From contig CM060082.1 of the NCBI GenBank assembly GCA_030533445.1, positions 33,747,817 through 33,811,816 of the forward strand: 64,000 bases of DNA, written 5' to 3'. The notes beneath the pieces were generated by a model. It worked only from the letters and a program-made list of their open reading frames with translations. It was not told where the DNA came from and searched no databases. This stretch comes from Cyprinodon diabolis (Eukaryota; Chordata; Actinopteri; Cyprinodontiformes; Cyprinodontidae). Position 1 is the first letter of the stretch. The number at the start of each line of letters is the position of its first letter. This document shows positions 51,901 through 64,000 of this stretch, in pieces. Made by a program: the position numbers and the translations under genes.

Positions 51901-54803
51901 CTACAATATTACAGTACAATTCAGTACAAGGCTCGCTGAGATCTAACAAACTCTGGCTGCACGCAGACATTCGTTGATGGCCCTGGATATCCAGCTTACT
52001 CCTCATCCATTACCTCCCACAGGTTACTGTATATAATGATCTCACTGGACAGGCATCCCCAGAAACAATGGCCCCATTTGAACCATATAATCACATTTCT
52101 CTACAGCCATCTCCATATAATCCCTGAAAAAGCAGTTGGATTTCTTCAATGGCCTTGCCCGCCACCACAGCACATCGTGTCAGGCCAATAACATGGATAA
52201 ACACACATATATCTGCAGGCAGAGAGTGTTTGAGTTTTGTTTCCACTCTCCCACTCCATCACCACTGTGCTGCATTCCATGCTGGAGGATAAAAATTAGG
52301 TTTGGATACACATCTATCTTTTGTCATTTTGAGATTTTCAGCTACGGCTTCATGTGTGTGGGTTTGTGTGTTTGTGTGTGCGCCTAGGCTCGAGGGGGAG
52401 GAGGATAATTCGCTGTAATTGCTCCTCGGCCTGGGACTTTGCTAACAGATAGATATCCGAGGTATGGCTGTTGGACTGCATAGTATCAGCATTTTCCATC
52501 AATGCACTGACAGCTGAATGGTAGCAGTCTCAGACCCGGCTCTCTGTTGAGTTTCCAGATGGCCTTCAGTTAGCTGGATGTGTCATACCTGTGTGTCAAT
52601 AGGAGATTTGATTCCATCTCTTCAACCACCATTACTCAGGATTAAGACCTGCTCCCCTAACTCAGACGCTGGGGGCATTTAAGGAGTATTAGAAAGTTCT
52701 GTTTTTCTGAAAACAGAAATCTGCTAAAGACAAGAGTGATGATCACATTACAACATAAACTCTGGGAAGACAAAAGGTGGTCCAAGCATTTATCTGTAAA
52801 TGCTTGAAGCCACGCATCATTGACTAGGCAACTGGTTCAGGGTCCTGGACAGTAAGGGGTGGATCACGACTGCCTGATTTCTGCCAAATATTGGGAATAA
52901 ATATTATTTGTAACGTCAAAGACAATACCAGTATTGCAGCTTTGGGCATTGACTGATACCGATATTTACCTGCTAAAATATCGGAATCACACATATTTCT
53001 ATTACTTACTTCGTAATGTGGGATGTTAGAGAAGGCTGGATCAATTGATATTACTCAAGCACAGAACAATAGTCAACAAAAACAGGTATGAGAACAACTG
53101 ACTAATTTCTTATAAAACAATGGGTTAGATAAACGAGAGAAGCAGAGTCTTTCTATCAGCAACGTTTTTTTTTTTTGGCTGATTTAGGACCGATTTATAA
53201 TATCATTATCAGATTATGAGATCCATAATAAAAAACTGTTGTTCAGTAGTTATTTTGCTAATATGACAAAGTGTCCCATGGAATATTGGACTTGTTCTGC
53301 TCTCCAGAATAATAATAATGAGCAGCTATCTTTCTGCTTGCTTTCTATATGCAGAAAGTTATTCCTATTAACCCAGTTATCAAAGTTATGTCCACTAAGT
53401 TACTGTATGTCCTACGATTTCACATCTCATTGGTTACTCTATGGGTACACCATCCCTTTAAGGATCATAGTGAGTGCTGGGTTGAGGCCAATCCCCCGCA
53501 GCCACCCTGTTTTTTTATAGATTGAGCAAGTTGACTCTACTGGCTGAAATGTCTCGTATAATAGACTAAAAACATGAATCAGAATTGGATTTGTCTCTTT
53601 CCAAATAACAAAAAGCCCCCCCATGTCCTATAAAACTAGACAAAAAAACGAACAAAAAAGTAAAGCTAGATCCTCTTAAACATAGATCCTGTTCAGTTCT
53701 AAGTTGCCCAAGATGTTGGTTGATCTTACTGGTGAAATAAAATTATCGCATTATCACACTTAAGAAAACTAGAAAGAAAGAAAGTCAGTTAGATTGAAAA
53801 AAAAGAGCTGTTGACATGTCGTTTTTTTGTATCAGAAGTAAAATTAAACCTTATAAACCCATTGAATCGGAAACGTGGATTTGGAAAAAACCACATACTG
53901 AAATTGCACCTCTGAAAGCTAGGGTTGAGGAATTTCAGAAGACTGAAATCTGTATGTGAACAGCAGGAGAAATCATGGGAATGTATGCAGCCACATGCAA
54001 AATTTACACGCATGTCTCCAATCTTACCAAAGCATCTGCGTCTGTTTGAACATTAGGTCTAAATGGTCAGAGACAAACACTCATCAATATTAATGGCTAG
54101 TTGTGATTTTTTTTCTCCCTGAAGTCTCTGTGAAAACAATAGCTTGTTTTACTGGACACCGCTCCGCGCCAACGAGCTGTCAACAAAAGACGACGCAACA
54201 TCTTTCTCACATTTATGAGGAAATTCCATGAAATCAGGACAGAAATGAGCTGGAAAACAACCAGCATTGATTTCCTACTTAAACTTTATGGGACGTTAAT
54301 AAAAATGTAATTGTATAAAAGTGCAGAGCAGCTGTTGTAACAACTTCTGGTCAGGATGATGGTGGTCCTGCAGTTCATTTCAGTGGTCTCCACAGAAGAT
54401 TTGGTTCTGTTAATAGAGGAGCCATATGCTAGTAAAATGGAAGAATCAACATCCATTATGGTCAAAGTTCAACTAAAAAACAACTATCAACTTCTTTTGG
54501 ACAAAATTTATAAGTACTTTTTACAGCTCTCTTTAAACAGTACTTGTTTATTTCTGTAGAATAGTGTACCTGTTATGTTTTCAGTTGTACAAACCTTTAC
54601 TTTTCTAAACCCTATTTTTGTTTGACTGAGTCAGCAAACTGAATAACTGGACGCACTTTTCACATAAAAATTAAACCCACAGAATATTTTGGAAAAAATG
54701 GGTGATGACATCTCATGATGAAATCAAGACACAAATATTTTTGCAATACCTGATTGTCCCTCCTATAACTGGTACGATGGGAGAGGCATGTCTGCTCTAA
54801 AAC

Positions 54804-54930
54804 AGAGGTCTTCACTTCCAGTACTAAAGATCTGTTGTCCTGCATCTGTTAGATGGGTCTGTTCTTCCACAACCTGGATTAAAATTCTGGATTACGTCTT
54901 CAGTATGCAGTCAAGTTCTCCACGGACGTG
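54804..54930. mobile_element. MITE fragment of the 37897 type
   Basis: 'ggtcttcacttccagtacta', 'cctgcatctgttagatgg' and 'cagtatgcagtcaagttctcca' follow the same order as in 37897-38094. The right end is missing. Confidence 0.5.
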
Positions 54931-54949
54931 CTAATGCTTCTGTCACACC

Positions 54950-55810
54950 TTGACGATTTAGACCAGCGTATGCCTGACGTACGGAAAATCTGGCAAAAAC
55001 CCTGGCATACTTTGGATAATTTATGGGTACGTTTTGTATTTCTTGACATATGCCAGTGTATGCTCATACGTGGGCCATAAGTTACAGGTAAGTTATTTGA
55101 TTGTTGACATATGTTTACCTATTACCTATAATTTTATTTACTTATTCCATATTATATGTTTCATGTTGCACGATTGTACCATAAAAAATTCCTAGTTTGT
55201 GAACTCCTTCACTAACAATGGCAATAAACCTGATTCTGATTCTGATGTTAAGTGTAAGTTACTCATAAGTTGTGGTAACTTATGTGTAACGTATCAACTT
55301 ATCTCCAATGCATATCAACATATCTTACGTGTCCCAGACGACCACTGAACCCAGACGACCGTTTCCAAATTACAGCTACCGTATAATGGCTTTTTGGCAG
55401 CGTTTTGGTATAAAGGGGGGTTCATAGGAGGAAACTGTCAGTTCTCCTCGAGATTTCATCCCCATCTTAGGATGAGCAAGAAGATGAGTGTGATGGATCC
55501 TCCCTGCGTTCACGCCCACGGCTACGACCAACAAACTTCCTAGCAGACAGGACGCTGAATCTGCTGCAACTGCAAACCAAATTTCTTTTTCTTTTATCTT
55601 TTTCTTTTTTTTGGCAGGTAGTAAACAGCAGTGACTTTAATACGGCGATCAAATATGCAGACCAGGCGCCTCCGGGGGCATCACTGCCTCCCTCAGGACA
55701 CTGGTTTGTGCAAAATTTCATGGGGATTACGCTGTCCTGCGTTATGCATAAGTTAGGCTGTCACTTGACATAAGTTCTGGACTCGTTATGAATACGCTAT
55801 GCATACACCC
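54950..55810. repeat. Region dense in CATAAGTT / GTATGC words, split by a LINE end
   Basis: The word cataagtt or its complement occurs about five times (near 55077, 55265, 55276, 55748 and 55769). Related 'agcgtatgc', 'cgctatgc' and 'gtgtatgc' words also recur. It looks like an unclassified DNA element with repeated terminal motifs, interrupted by the LINE tail at 55132-55246. Confidence 0.4.
55132..55246 (+). mobile_element. LINE 3' end, second copy
   Basis: Roughly 95% identical by eye to 6859-6985, including 'ttgcacgattgtaccataaa' and the tail 'aacctgattctgattctgat'. Confidence 0.75.
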
Positions 55811-57661
55811 GAAATTGAAAAAATACATAGAAAGTTCGGCGCATGCCAGTGTTTTAGGAGGTTCTTGGACATCAGCCATACACTGTCTAATCAAATATCT
55901 CTGCAGTTTGGGGACTATAAATCTGATATTCGTGATGATGCTGAGGCTCCTTGAAAATGTTTTTAGCACCCAGAACAGTAGTGAGTAGTTCAGTATCCAT
56001 TCTTTACCGGCTTTGTGTGTCAACTGTCATGGTTGCTAGGCGACAGAGCATAAATGCGGTGAAAGCCGGAGAAGCTGTACCTGATTGAATCCATAGCCAA
56101 AACTCTTTCGGCCTCCTTATTTTCATGGATCTCGAAGGACCACGTCCAAGTAGACCAGGGCCTTGGAGGACGCGGTCTCTGAATTCGAACACACTCTGTC
56201 GTTTAATCCTGGTTCTTCATATAGACATAAAACATTTGGCTCACATGTTTTTCCCGTTTCAGCAACAGAGACAACCTATTATCGAGCCCTCCATTGTGTG
56301 GATCTAGACATATGTATTTATAATCCTAATTCAAAGCTACCAACATGCATTTATTTTAAAATGGGATATTATTAGACTTTGGAAGAACTTTTATTTTTAA
56401 AAGCAATACTATTTTTGCTAATTAAAAGCCAAATACTTTAGACGTTGTCTATTTAAGGTGTAGAACATCGGACCATCAGCACTTAAATTAATGAACATTT
56501 GTCTAAAATATATACTTTTTAGATTTAGTCAAAGAAGTTACACAGAAATTTTTTTTTTTGCTGTCTGCTGAGGGGTGTTTATGGGTTTTCTACAACTGTC
56601 TCCTAAAAATACGATCAGGCAACAAATCTGTGTGAGAGTTTTACAAATTACCGTACAAAGTTCTTTGTGCACCAAATGAAATCAATGTTTTGGGGATTTA
56701 AGTGACTCTAAAAACAGGACAACAGGAGGTTCAATCATTGAAGAAGATTTTGTTTTATTGGAACAATGGTATTTACTGTTTGATTGTGACTACAGTGGGC
56801 TTAATCACTGGATTCCCTTCCTTAGTGAAATACATAGAGATCAGAGAACAGAGGCGCGCTGTTGTGGATTTTCCAGGTACCAAACCTGAGTTTGAATTTT
56901 TCCAGACTCAAGATATTTCTGCAAACATCGAGATGATGCCTTAAAAATTCCCCTTTTATTGACTTGACTTGTGGAAGACTCGCGTAAGGATGTGTTTGTG
57001 GGACAGTCATCTCGTAAAATGTGGTCTACATATTTGCTATTTTCATGTTGATTGATGAGTAAGCTGTTTGTACCGTTGCTGTCCAAGCGTGCCAATGATG
57101 AGCGTCTGAGGGACCAGCAGGACAGGCTGTACACAGGCCTGCTTTAGTTGTTACTGTCTGGTTATGGGCAGCAGGTGTGTGTGTGTGAGTGTATGTGTAA
57201 GAGAGTCGGAGATAGGCTGGTTTGGTCCTAGATTTAAAGGAGGAAGCCAGTGTCATGGCTTAGAGATGAATCTCTCCTGAGGGATCGGATAAATAAGGAA
57301 AAAATATCTTTGAAAAAGGGAAACACAGCTGTTTCCAAAGGAGAAGTCAAAATAAAAGTGCCGTTGCATTCCAGAGCCACAAGGTAGAGGTCCAGCTCAT
57401 TCTGTAATGCTGTTTTTTCTCTCTGTCTGAGAGAAAGCACCTCTTCCTCCCCACACACCATCCCTATACTCACTAAATATACATCTCCCCCAATCTTCAC
57501 CTCTGCTTTTCGTTTACCTCCACCCTCTCCGTCTTAAAGACAGTTGGACCTCAGTGTGAGTCCCTCTGGAAAGTCTGCGTTGACCACAACGCATTTCGGT
57601 GGCTTAGAGGCTGAGCATATGATCCACTGATAAATCACTGCGGGTTGGCTCCATGCTTCCA

Positions 57662-57662
<1 letters not shown>

Positions 57663-57694
<32 letters not shown>
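57663..57694. repeat. 32-base C homopolymer
   Basis: An uninterrupted run of 32 C followed by GGGG. Confidence 0.9.
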
Positions 57695-57696
<2 letters not shown>

Positions 57697-58849
57697 GGTG
57701 ACTTATATTTAAAGCCGACTGCTTGTTTTACACGTGGGCTCTCCTCCAAAAACAGCGACAGTAACCAGATACCTATATATTCAAAAAGCAGGTGGGTGTC
57801 GAGGAAACTCAAGAGGAAAATAATCAAAGTTTCTAATAATACTTGTGTATGCCCAACGCTGTCAAGATGAAAGTGTAGAAACCGTGGAATTTGCCATACC
57901 ATACAGAAATTCCAGAAAGCAAACAATGGACACATCTGGACTGCCTTTTTAAACTGACATGTACTGCTCCAGCATAATGGGGAGACTTTATGGGAGCCGT
58001 TCCTGAAAAAAATCAGCTCCATTCATCCTTCTTGATCTTTGGCGTCTTAATGTATTTCTATTAGGAATTAATGCAAGAAAAGCAAAAACTAGAATGTGAA
58101 CAGCCTCCTTTTTTTGCTCTGACAGCTAAATAAAATCACATTTAAAGAAAAAGGGAAATTTCCTCATCATGTTCATGCAGCTATTCTAAGAAGGCATCCA
58201 ACATCATGGATATCATTGCACGGAGAAGACAGAACAGGGTTAAAGATGCAAACATATTCAAAGTAATGACAGAACAACTACGAATCATGCATTCTGGTAA
58301 TCTGGCCTTTGTGACAAAGTAGCACAAAGGAAGCCATTAGAAATCTAACTCCCAGTTTGCAGGACAGCATGTAAGGGGCAGGACAAAGCTGGGATAATGT
58401 GTAAAATATGAACTACACAGTGAAAGATGGCGGCATAAGCATCATAACGGCTGATGAGGGTTGAAAGGAAAATGAACGAGATAAATACCTTGCACAGAAA
58501 ATTGTGAAGGCTCCAACAGCCTTGCATCATTGGTAGAAAATCAACTCCTAGCAGGACAAAGACTCTGAACTTAGAGCCACAACTACAATGACATAGTTTA
58601 ATCAAACTCGATTTAGTTGTAAGAGAAGTGAATCCAACAGAAAACAGGAGTAGAAAATATATTGTCGACCTAGTCTTACTAAATATTAAATCCTCATCAC
58701 TTGTTTCACAGTTTATCAAAACGCTTAGCTTTGCTGTAACTCATAAATCCCCTGTGATTATACAAATATATTTGTGGATGTAACACAAAGTGTGAAAAAA
58801 GTTCTTTGGTGTTAATATGTTAGAACCACCAAAAATATTAAATCGAAAC

Positions 58850-59215
58850 TTAGGCTGCAACTAATGATTATTTTGCTAATCGATTAATCTGTCACTTATT
58901 TTTTCGATTAATAATCTGATAGCCAAAGGTTCCTTAAAGAAGACTTTTTACAAAATTAAACCAGGTGAAACTGAAGCTTTTCCACTTGAGGAGTTCTGGA
59001 TAGAGCATATTGACAGACAAAAATGATTTTAATCATCTCAATATTATTTTTTTATAATTTTGATATAATTGCTGCACAAGGGTTGAGTTTCTCTATCAGC
59101 TAAAGATTTTAGAGTCTCTATACTCCAGTTAACGATAAATCAATTACTAAATTAGTGGACGATTATTTCAATAATCGATTAATCACCATTAATCCGATGA
59201 ATTGTCTCAGCCCTA
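58850..59215. mobile_element. hAT-type MITE with 8-bp target duplication (7/8)
   Basis: The left end ttaggctgcaactaatgatt and the right end, inverted, tagggctgagacaattcatc are the usual termini of a fish hAT MITE. The interior has several 'aatcgattaat' palindromes. Flanks are atcgaaac (58842-58849) and atctaaac (59216-59223), one mismatch in eight. Confidence 0.8.
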
Positions 59216-61480
59216 ATCTAAACACCAATAATTTAACTCATCCTTAGAAAAGGGAAACATAGCAGCTTTTGCTATGGCACAAAATAATAAATAAAGCAGC
59301 TCATGTCATGTTTTTTTTTTTTTGGTTTTACAGAAACTATTTAATAAATCACAGCAAGCAGTTCAGTTAATGTCAGGGTTAGTTCCTGTTGGGGGAGTTG
59401 AAACAGGACTTGGGGGCAAACTTTCCACAGACCGATGTCAGAGACTGGTAGAAAATGAATTATGGATTCACAGAACTGACATAAACGTTTTTATAGTCTT
59501 GTCAACCTCTGCAGCACTTTTACACCAGAGCTGCACTCACAGCTTTGAACGCATTTGCACCCCTAGATGTAGATCTATAACCAATGTGGGGTTACGCTCC
59601 CAGGGACAGACTGAAATATGGTGGGGGGATTACTCTTCCCACTAAACTGATTATAAGGTGTGGGACTGAAGTGATTTAACCACAGGCGTCTTTACTGTTT
59701 CCTTAAAAATATACACGTTACTAAATCATTTTCTTTTACAGAGATAAATTAAAAGGATTGGACATCGAAGCCAGCGTGTCCTATTTTTTTCATAGGACTT
59801 TACCAGGGGTCACTGAGTGTCTCAGTCAGTGCATGACTTTAAGTGCATCTCTCAGAATGATATATTCCATATACTGCACAAAACAGCAAACGGGAGACTT
59901 CCTTCTAAAACAAGATTCATGTTGGACCTTTGAACACTGCCTGATAAGGTCTCTAGGAGACGGGCTGCTCAGAGGTGTGGAGAGCGTCCGTACAGGAGGA
60001 AGGACTGGGCAGAGTTTCCCCTGCACATCCTCAGTGATAAGATCCTTTAATCCAAACAGGCTCGTGGCACTGGGAGTGGACGCAGATATGTCAATGACTT
60101 GCCTCAGCTCAGAGTAAGGCCCCTTGACATATAATCCCCAGTAAGATAGGAGTGAAATGAGCCAGCTTTTTAAAGTTGCGGTTTTTTCATCATTCTCTAC
60201 TTTAGTTCTATCATTTCTCCAAAGCTAAACCAATAGCTGTTGAAGGCTTTCTGTCCTTCAGGGCTGTTCACCTGTTTTATTGGTTCCCGTACTCCAAAAC
60301 CGTTTATATAAATGTTTCACATACATCCTGAGAGCCCTGCTTTTGACAATTTACTGTAATTTCATTAAGATGTGAAGAAAAATATAAAAAGAAATGCATA
60401 TGAACCTCAGCTCAATGCTCCACTCAGACAACCTTCAGCGTATTCATTATTATTTTTGGCTGTTCCTGCTTCATCCATCCGTCTGTTTTCCTGCAAGTAT
60501 CGGCCTTGCAATGTTTCTCAGTGATCGACTAACATGGAGCAATGCAGAGTTATAAAGTAAAACAGGAAAAAAAATCCTATGCGGTTTTCAAAACATTTGT
60601 ATTCAACTCCGATGAGTCAGTTTTTTTTTTTTTATGTAGATCCACCTTTTTACAGCTGCAAATGTTTTGGGGGGGATCTGTTCTCTGCCAGCTCGGCACA
60701 TGCAGAGAGGGAAATCTGCTCGGAGCTCAAGCTCTGTCAGATTGGATAGAGAGCATCTATAAAACATTTTTTTTTTTTCCATCGTGCCAAAATTCAGGGA
60801 TTTGAATTGGGTCTTCACATTTATCGAGCTCTTGTTGAAAAGCAATATACAATATAATACGAATTATTGTTTCTAAATGCTTAACTATGAATGCGCTACT
60901 TTTTTTAAATTAAAATAAAACAAAAGACTAAACATTAGTTCCAATGTAAAATGTGCCAATAATATGAGATGAAAGGTCGTCGTTTAAAAAGCCTAAACCA
61001 GCTTTTGAATTAAGCTTAAGGTTTGTACGCTTGTGAAAATGATTAAAATTGTAAGCGTCCCTTTATATTTGAACCATTCTGTTGTAGATTGGAAATGTTT
61101 AGTCTTTATCAACCTTTGCTCCACAGCTTTTGGAACCATAGTTCTAATGTGACATGAGAAAATATTTAATGGGTGTCAATACTTTTGCAAGAAACTGTTG
61201 CTTCTCTTTACTGTCTTGTTGCTATCCTTGCTCCGCCCGTTTGATTATTTTCCTGTCAGTATCCTGCCTGCACAGTCACCCTGTGGGTCAGCTCAGGGCT
61301 CATAAATTTGTCAGCAGCACCACTGCGGTGAAGGGCGGCTACCTTCTCCAGAGGGTCAGGAGCGTTTGCAGTCGCATTAGGGCCTTTTTTTCTCACAGCG
61401 GACCCTCGCTTGTTGTTTCAGGCATGTCCTCCTCAGAAAGGCAGCCAGCTCTGGAAGAATCCCGAAAGGCCGAAGGGTTC

Positions 61481-61515
61481 GTCTGTCTGTCTGTCTGTCT
61501 GTCTGTCTGTGTGTG
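61481..61515. repeat. (GTCT)n microsatellite
   Basis: About seven GTCT units running into GTGTG. Confidence 0.95.
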
Positions 61516-62939
61516 ATGGAGACTCCCTCACAGTGTCCAACAATCTCCTCCTATATAACTCAGCACAGATATACTGAATATAAGCAATGTGATTCATTCT
61601 TGTATTTGTCTTTAGTGAGGACCTGATGAGTAAGTGGCCGCATTCATTCCCTAACCCTGGATCCTGCTAATGTGGGAAAATTTCACCCTGACATGCTGTA
61701 AAATAACTGCTTCCACTGCAGGTTATCATCGCAGCTGTTTTTTAATGGGCACCATCTTTTATCTCTTTTCCAGGTAAACTTAAATTTAGCAACATTGTCT
61801 TCATGAGCTTTAAGCCAAACCTATACATCTGCTAAGAAATCACAATTTATGTTCCTAGCATTTCCTTTTTGCACTCATAAGTTTGGTGATGTTGAATTCA
61901 AATTGGTATCCAAGACTTTGTCCAGTTTCCTTGATAGTTATGTTGGGTGTTTTATTATAAATGTAATTAAACCAAGAAAGGAAAGGATAACTGATTATGG
62001 TTGTTTATCTTGAAGCTTTAAGGCTTTTATTATCTGCATCTAAGGAGGCCAGCACAAACTCCTGCAGCTTATTTGTCTCTGGGGATCTGCACTTCTGGCA
62101 TCCTTCAGTGAAATCAATAAATCAGATGAGAGGGCAAACTCCTCCATATCTCTACAGTCAAAATGTAGTAGCAGTAATAGAAGTCTTTTTTTTTTTTCTT
62201 CGTCAGATTGGCGGGAAAAATGTGTTCAAAGAGGATAAGGCCAAAGCAGTTAGATTAACAGAAGGAGCAAACTGAAAATCTTAAAAAGCGAAACTATCAC
62301 CTTAAGATTTGATAATATAATGTAAGTTTTTAAACTAAAACCTAAATCGAGCAAATAAAAAAATAAAAAAATTTAGTATTTTTATATTTATTACTTTTAA
62401 GTAGTAATAAATTATACTTTTAAAGTATTTATACTACTTTTAAATATTTATAATACATATGTTAATATGTTGATGGCATTAATCTATGAGGCTCTAAATT
62501 CTGGTGGGGTTTTCATTGGCAAACTGTGCTTAGAGGACGGGTCAGAGTAAGATCTACAGGGAGGCCCCTCTGTGGGCCCACCACCTACAGGGAGCAACAT
62601 CAGGATCAGGTGGCATGCAAACTGTGAGGTAGGAGAGGGCGGAGCTAACTCCTCGCCACATAATCTGGCTTTTAGGGACATGTAATGTTATCTCACTGGT
62701 GGGAAAGGAGCCAGAGCTAGTGTGTGAGTGGTACCTACGCACGGCTCTGGAACCAAACTCCTGGAGAGGAGCTGGATCCCTCCTACTCAAGAGTTGCGAT
62801 TGGAGAGAGCACCAGTGAGAGGCTTATCAGTGCACCTAATTCACCGAACTATAAAATATAATCCACCTTATGTGGAATTCAATCTTATTTGAACTCTGTT
62901 TTGGTTTAAATTGTGATTAGGTCATCAAATACTGAGCAT

Positions 62940-63360
62940 GTGCCAAAAAGAAGAAAATAGTTTAAACCCAGAGGACATGGAAAATACTGAAGGTTACACA
63001 AAGACAGCATTAATCAGAAAGAGGGTGAGGAAGCAAACTGCAGACAACTTTAAAAACATGGTAGGGGTTGCATCATGCTGTGGTTGAAAAGAGCTGATCA
63101 GAGTTGCAAGTTGGGACTAAATGGAGAACAGGGCTCAAAGGACCTGCATGTGGGGTGAAGGGTCATCTTCCAGCCAATCCAGATCCAAATTTAACTGACA
63201 GTCTATAGTAAACTTGAAAATTGCTGTTAATAGACATTGCCCTATCTGATTGAAGCCTTTATGAGAAAAATGAAAAGAGACATTAAAGACTTACAGATGC
63301 GATTACAACACCCTACGAAGTATTGACCGAGGAGAGTTCAGTGCATTCATACATATGCAA
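62940..63360 (+). mobile_element. Tc1-like transposase relic
   Basis: 'acatggtaggggttgcatcatgctgtgg' (about 63056-63083) is a decayed G-G-G-x-x-M-L-W coding motif. 'acttgaaaattgctgttaatagac' and 'ctacgaagtattgac' match later parts of the same Tc1-like family, in the right order. Confidence 0.65.
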
Positions 63361-64000
63361 CAAAAATAAATAAAATAAAACCTTTCAATCATTTTCCTTT
63401 AAGTTATGGTATATCTTTTGAAAATACATAAAAAATTAATATTTTAAAATAAAAGGGGGAAAAAAAGCTTTTGGATTAGAAAGTAAGGGTATAAAGAGTC
63501 TTTGTAGAGATCAACTCAAAGAAAAGCATGTAAACAAAAGAGAGTTTATGTAACCCTTAGAACAAAGACATAAACAACAACAGATAGAGCTCATTCCCAT
63601 TCAAGGTCACCACAGAGTTTAAATCATATCCGCTGTCAAGTTTCTCACCCTTCGATGGGTCCATCTGTTTTCCCTTCATTTCTGCTTCCCTGTCTCCCTT
63701 TCCCTTTTCATTGATCTCAGATAAATCCTTGCAAGTTTCCCGGCAACTTGACAAAAGAATGTGACGGCAAAAATATCCAACCAGGCATTTATGCCATTCC
63801 TGTCGGCCATGAGACGCACAGGGTTATTATGATAATGGATGGATTTTACCGGGCAGGCAAGGACACAGTAGACGGAGTTCAGCAGGTCGCTAGTTCATAA
63901 CCTTTGTCCGCTCTGAAATTCCAGAGACATACCAGAAAACAACACCTAATGTATCGCACAATCACAGCTGAGGATGTTAGGAGAGGAAAAATAAAAGTGG

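Larger units (their letters stand above)
36287..64000 (-). other. bmp6 intron 1 (partial, at least 27.7 kb)
   Basis: No exon with a signal peptide or the expected start of the BMP prodomain was found. The donor of exon 1 would lie beyond 64000. Elements recognised inside are listed separately. Stretches 36290-37620, 38240-39520, 41520-43980, 46110-46920, 48975-54800, 55850-57660, 57700-58840 and 59230-62930 contain scattered short A/T runs and non-significant open frames but no feature I can support. Confidence 0.7.

Noticed and set aside
57534..58022. 162-codon frame on the - strand
   Set aside because: It runs through the 32-base C homopolymer, giving a poly-Gly stretch. The frame depends on an unreliable repeat length.
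61154..61516. 120-codon + strand frame ending in Ser-Val-Cys repeats
   Set aside because: The repetitive end comes from the (GTCT)n microsatellite, and the rest matches nothing recognised.

Overview
The window is vertebrate, and almost certainly teleost, nuclear DNA. It holds split genes with GT-AG introns and no bacterial-style operons. The background is AT-rich and full of decayed fish-type elements: L2-like LINEs, tRNA-derived SINEs, hAT, Tc1-like and TTAA-flanked DNA transposon relics, foldback MITEs and microsatellites. The species cannot be named from sequence alone; a percomorph is my guess from the SINE type.

Two real protein-coding genes are present, tail to tail. On the + strand, 3796-10335 carries nine exons of txndc5 (ERp46, an ER-resident protein disulfide isomerase with three thioredoxin domains). 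The frame is intact from inside the first CGHC active site to a C-terminal RDEL retention signal and stop. On the - strand, 36286-12496 carries exons 2-7 of bmp6, a secreted TGF-beta superfamily ligand. It includes most of the prodomain, an R-S-T-R furin-type site and the complete seven-cysteine mature domain. Every intron phase in both genes closes. The stop codons lie about 2.2 kb apart, and the region between holds both 3' UTRs. TXNDC5 and BMP6 are also convergent neighbours in mammals, so this is conserved synteny. The first exon of each gene was not found: txndc5 exon 1 should lie left of the window and bmp6 exon 1 right of it, making bmp6 intron 1 longer than 27.7 kb.

Layout. 1-3795: txndc5 intron 1, with an L2-type LINE nested in an older LINE relic and a BED-finger hAT relic. 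3796-10335: txndc5. 10336-12495: facing 3' UTRs. 12496-16618: bmp6 exons 7-5. 16619-30676: bmp6 intron 4, with foldbacks, a TTAA-flanked element, Tc1 relics and a 1.3-kb hAT element with a perfect 8-bp target duplication. 30677-31419: exons 4 and 3. 31420-36093: intron 2, with a recent ~455-bp tandem duplication. 36094-36286: exon 2. 36287-64000: intron 1, with SINEs, MITEs (some nested), Tc1 relics, a (TA)n tract, a 32-base C run and long stretches with no recognised feature.

I found no CRISPR, operon, tRNA or rRNA gene, nor any convincing new gene system. The notable signals are evolutionary: nested transposons, MITE families recurring within one locus, target-site duplications readable by eye, a fresh tandem duplication, and a few clean intronic blocks that might be bmp6 enhancers (untested).
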